Assembly: GCA_951640165.1 (NCBI GenBank)
Contig: OX621252.1
Location: 28,665,934-28,729,933 of the forward strand
Direction: 5' to 3'
DNA length: 64,000 bases
Source of the DNA: Pseudoips prasinana
Taxonomy: Eukaryota > Arthropoda > Insecta > Lepidoptera > Nolidae
Numbering within the stretch: position 1 is the stretch's first letter; the number at the start of each line of letters is the position of its first letter. The translations under genes and the position numbers were made by a program. Under the pieces are notes generated by a model. The model had not been told where the DNA came from, ran no database searches, and worked only from the letters and a program-made list of their open reading frames with translations. Positions 62,541 to 64,000 of the stretch are shown here, piece after piece.

Positions 62541-62755
62541 TCATCATCATCATCATCATTATATCAGCCGAAAGACGTCCACTGTTGGACAAAGGCCTCC
62601 CTCAAAGATCTCCACAATTGCCGGTCTTGCGCTATCCGCATCCAGCGTTTTCCAGCGACCCGCACAAGATCATCGGTCCATCTTGTAGGGGGCCTGCCCA
62701 CGCTGCGTCTTCCGGTTCGTGGTCGCCACTCGAGAACCTTTCTGCCCTTGCTTGT
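62541..62755 (-). pseudogene. RTE LINE ORF2 C-terminus and (GAT)n tail
   Basis: Minus strand from about 62755: GRKVLEWRPRTGRRSVGRPP, TRWTDDLVRVAGKRWMRIAQ, DRQLWRSLREAFVQQWTSFG. These are the usual final residues of lepidopteran RTE ORF2. The (ATC)n run at 62543-62560 is the inverse of the 3' tail. The frame is open; only about 65 residues remain. Confidence 0.9.
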
Positions 62756-62857
62756 TTGCCCTGTTATAAATATGTCGTATCTGATAGATACCTGCAATAC
62801 GAATGTTGCATTTCGCGTATACTTGCCACTTAGAAAAATTATATACATTATCTATAT

Positions 62858-63183
62858 GGGCAATAGAATATGATCCAATCAGAAATGTCGAAATCCACAG
62901 GCGAACCAAAGTCACCGACATAGCCCGAAGAATTGCAAAACTGAAGTGGCAGTGGGCGGGGCACATAGCTCGTAGAACCGATGGCCGTTGGGGGTAGAAA
63001 GATTCTTGAGTGGCGACCACGAACCGGAAGACGCAGCGTGGGCAGGCCCCCTAAAAGATGGACCGATGATCTTGTGCGGGTCGCTGGAAACTGCTGGATG
63101 CGAATAGCGCAAGACCGGCAATTGTGGCGATCTTTGGGGGAGGCATTTGTCCAGCAGTGGACGTCTTTCGGCTGATATGATGA
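62858..63183 (+). pseudogene. RTE LINE ORF2 C-terminus, frameshifted, head-to-head with the previous copy
   Basis: From about 62875: NPIRNVEIHRRTKVTDIARR, IAKLKWQWAGHIARRTDGRW, then a stop in that frame; the next frame continues GRKILEWRPRTGRRSVGRPP, KRWTDDLVRVAGNCWMRIAQ and ends VQQWTSFG. A one- or two-base indel in the G run near 62990 breaks the ORF. The tail is GCTGATATGATGAA. Confidence 0.9.
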
Positions 63184-63189
63184 ATAGAA

Positions 63190-63425
63190 TATGGCCACTC
63201 CATCTCATCCCGTGGGGGGTTTGATGACATCCCGAGGGAATTTCTACCAGAGCACGGGCAGAAGCGTCTCTTGTACTACGCACATCATACTGCGATCGCC
63301 AACCCGTCTGCCAAATTACAGACACAACTCCATTGTGATTAAATTTTGGAAACCTTTGTCCAGCTGTGGACATCATTAGGCTGAAATGATGATAATGATG
63401 ATGATGATGACGATGATGATAGAAT
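63190..63425 (+). mobile_element. SINE6, RTE-like tail with (GAT)n
   Basis: CATCTCATCCCGTGGGGGGT, CCCGAGGGAATTTCTACCAG, GCGATCGCCAACCCGTCTGC, then CCTTTGTCCAGCTGTGGACA and a GATGATGATGATGA tail to 63420. Middle shortened. Confidence 0.82.
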
Positions 63426-63855
63426 GAGTAATTTCTGGTTTACAGTAAAGAATTTATTGTATGTTTTATTTGTATAAAGATAAATTACATTTTAAACCGC
63501 CACAGCCTATGATTCGCGTCTCGTACAAGATAATACGAGAAAACACGTCGACAATGAATAACTCTTAGAAACAGATAGCATTCAATAAACATACCATTTC
63601 TCTTTACCTTCACACACAAATTAGACAGGTGAGGTGTCTAATAAAATTGGTAATGTCAGCCCTAGTTTACATTTGCGCGAAAATTCTCGAAATGTGTTCG
63701 CTGAGAGAGTAATCTCGAGTTAAATATGCTATAGCGGTTTAGAACTTACAGTTGTATACTGATAATTTCCTGTGTATACAATGTTGTGAAATGCGGTAAT
63801 GCAGTAATTGAAACCTAAAATAATTATCGACATTTTACGTGAATAGGTTGAATGC
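63426..63855. other. no feature recognised
   Basis: Unique-looking sequence, moderate AT. Confidence 0.35.
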
Positions 63856-63856
63856 T

Positions 63857-64000
63857 GATTGCACATTTGGCGCAGCGGCTAATATAGTCGCCTCACCGCT
63901 TCGTTTCGCGGGTTCGAGTCCCGCACGACAACTATTTGTGTTACCCATAAATAGTTGTTCTGAGTATGGATGTAATTTGTGTCCATCTATTATTTGTTAA
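63857..64000 (+). mobile_element. SINE1, cut by the window edge
   Basis: TTGCACATTTGGCGCAGCGG, B box GGTTCGAGTCCCGCACG, TTGTTCTGAGTATGGATGTA; the 3' end lies beyond the window. Confidence 0.9.

Noticed and set aside
62912..63376. 154-codon minus-strand frame
   Set aside because: It reads antisense across an RTE end and a SINE6, two separate insertions, so it is accidental.
1..64000. LTR retrotransposons or endogenous viral sequences
   Set aside because: I saw no pair of long direct repeats with TG...CA ends, no primer-binding site, and no gag, protease, integrase or envelope-like frame.
1..64000. CRISPR array, operon, ribosome-binding sites
   Set aside because: No direct repeats with unique spacers and no prokaryotic gene structure. 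The window is eukaryotic.

Overview
The window looks like non-coding nuclear DNA from a moth or butterfly (Lepidoptera). It is AT-rich, I found no convincing host gene, and almost every recognisable block is a transposable element. The lepidopteran call is an inference from the mix of families. These are Helitron-like repeats that end in a GGGGCACAGCTAG-type terminus, RTE-clade LINE 3' ends with (GAT)n tails, several tRNA-headed SINEs, a SINE whose head resembles 5S rRNA, and repeats opening with ACCGGCCAAGTGCGAG.

Coding remnants are all 5'-truncated non-LTR retrotransposons: reverse-transcriptase tails at 4.1-4.9 kb (+), 17.6-18.5 kb (-) and 41.6-42.1 kb (-); a small LINE ORF end at 39.7 kb (-); RTE-like ORF ends at 11.2 kb (-), 36.8 kb (+), 53.1 kb (+), 62.6 kb (-) and 63.0 kb (+); and a restriction-like-endonuclease tail at 47.8-48.2 kb (+). 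None is intact.

Short families used below. SINE1 has the tRNA head TTGGCGCAGCGGCTAAG. SINE2 has the head GGTCACCGTAGCCTAG. SINE3 has the head GGCCGGTTGGCGTGG. SINE4 has the head GCCTCGTTGGTCTAGCGG. SINE5 and SINE6 end in an RTE-like tail. 5S-SINE has a 5S rRNA-like head. HEL is a Helitron-like repeat. RepA and RepB are two forms of the ACCGGCCAAGTGCGAG repeat. L-A to L-D are LINE 3'-end families. MITE-M1 and MITE-T are small terminal-inverted-repeat families.

Layout: 0-10 kb has scattered SINEs, a LINE remnant and two hairpin elements. 10-20 kb has clustered SINEs, one foldback nested in a SINE6 and a large LINE fragment. 20-31 kb is the most structured part, with a 743-bp perfect inverted repeat at 25.7-26.4 kb, a tRNA-like MITE, a Helitron inserted cleanly into a SINE3 and a Harbinger-type MITE with TAA duplications. 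31-43 kb holds LINE ends and, at 35.25-36.4 kb, a Helitron-like repeat split by a 727-bp terminal-inverted-repeat insert with a 40-bp perfect palindrome. 43-48 kb is a composite of inverted repeats and poly-C. 48-52 kb includes a 132-bp tandem array made from an RTE 3' end. 52-64 kb is dense nested SINEs, a ~257-bp tandem cluster and a head-to-head pair of RTE ends.

The elements do not form a pathway. Their order of insertion can be read from the nesting, and shared tails suggest which LINE mobilised which SINE.
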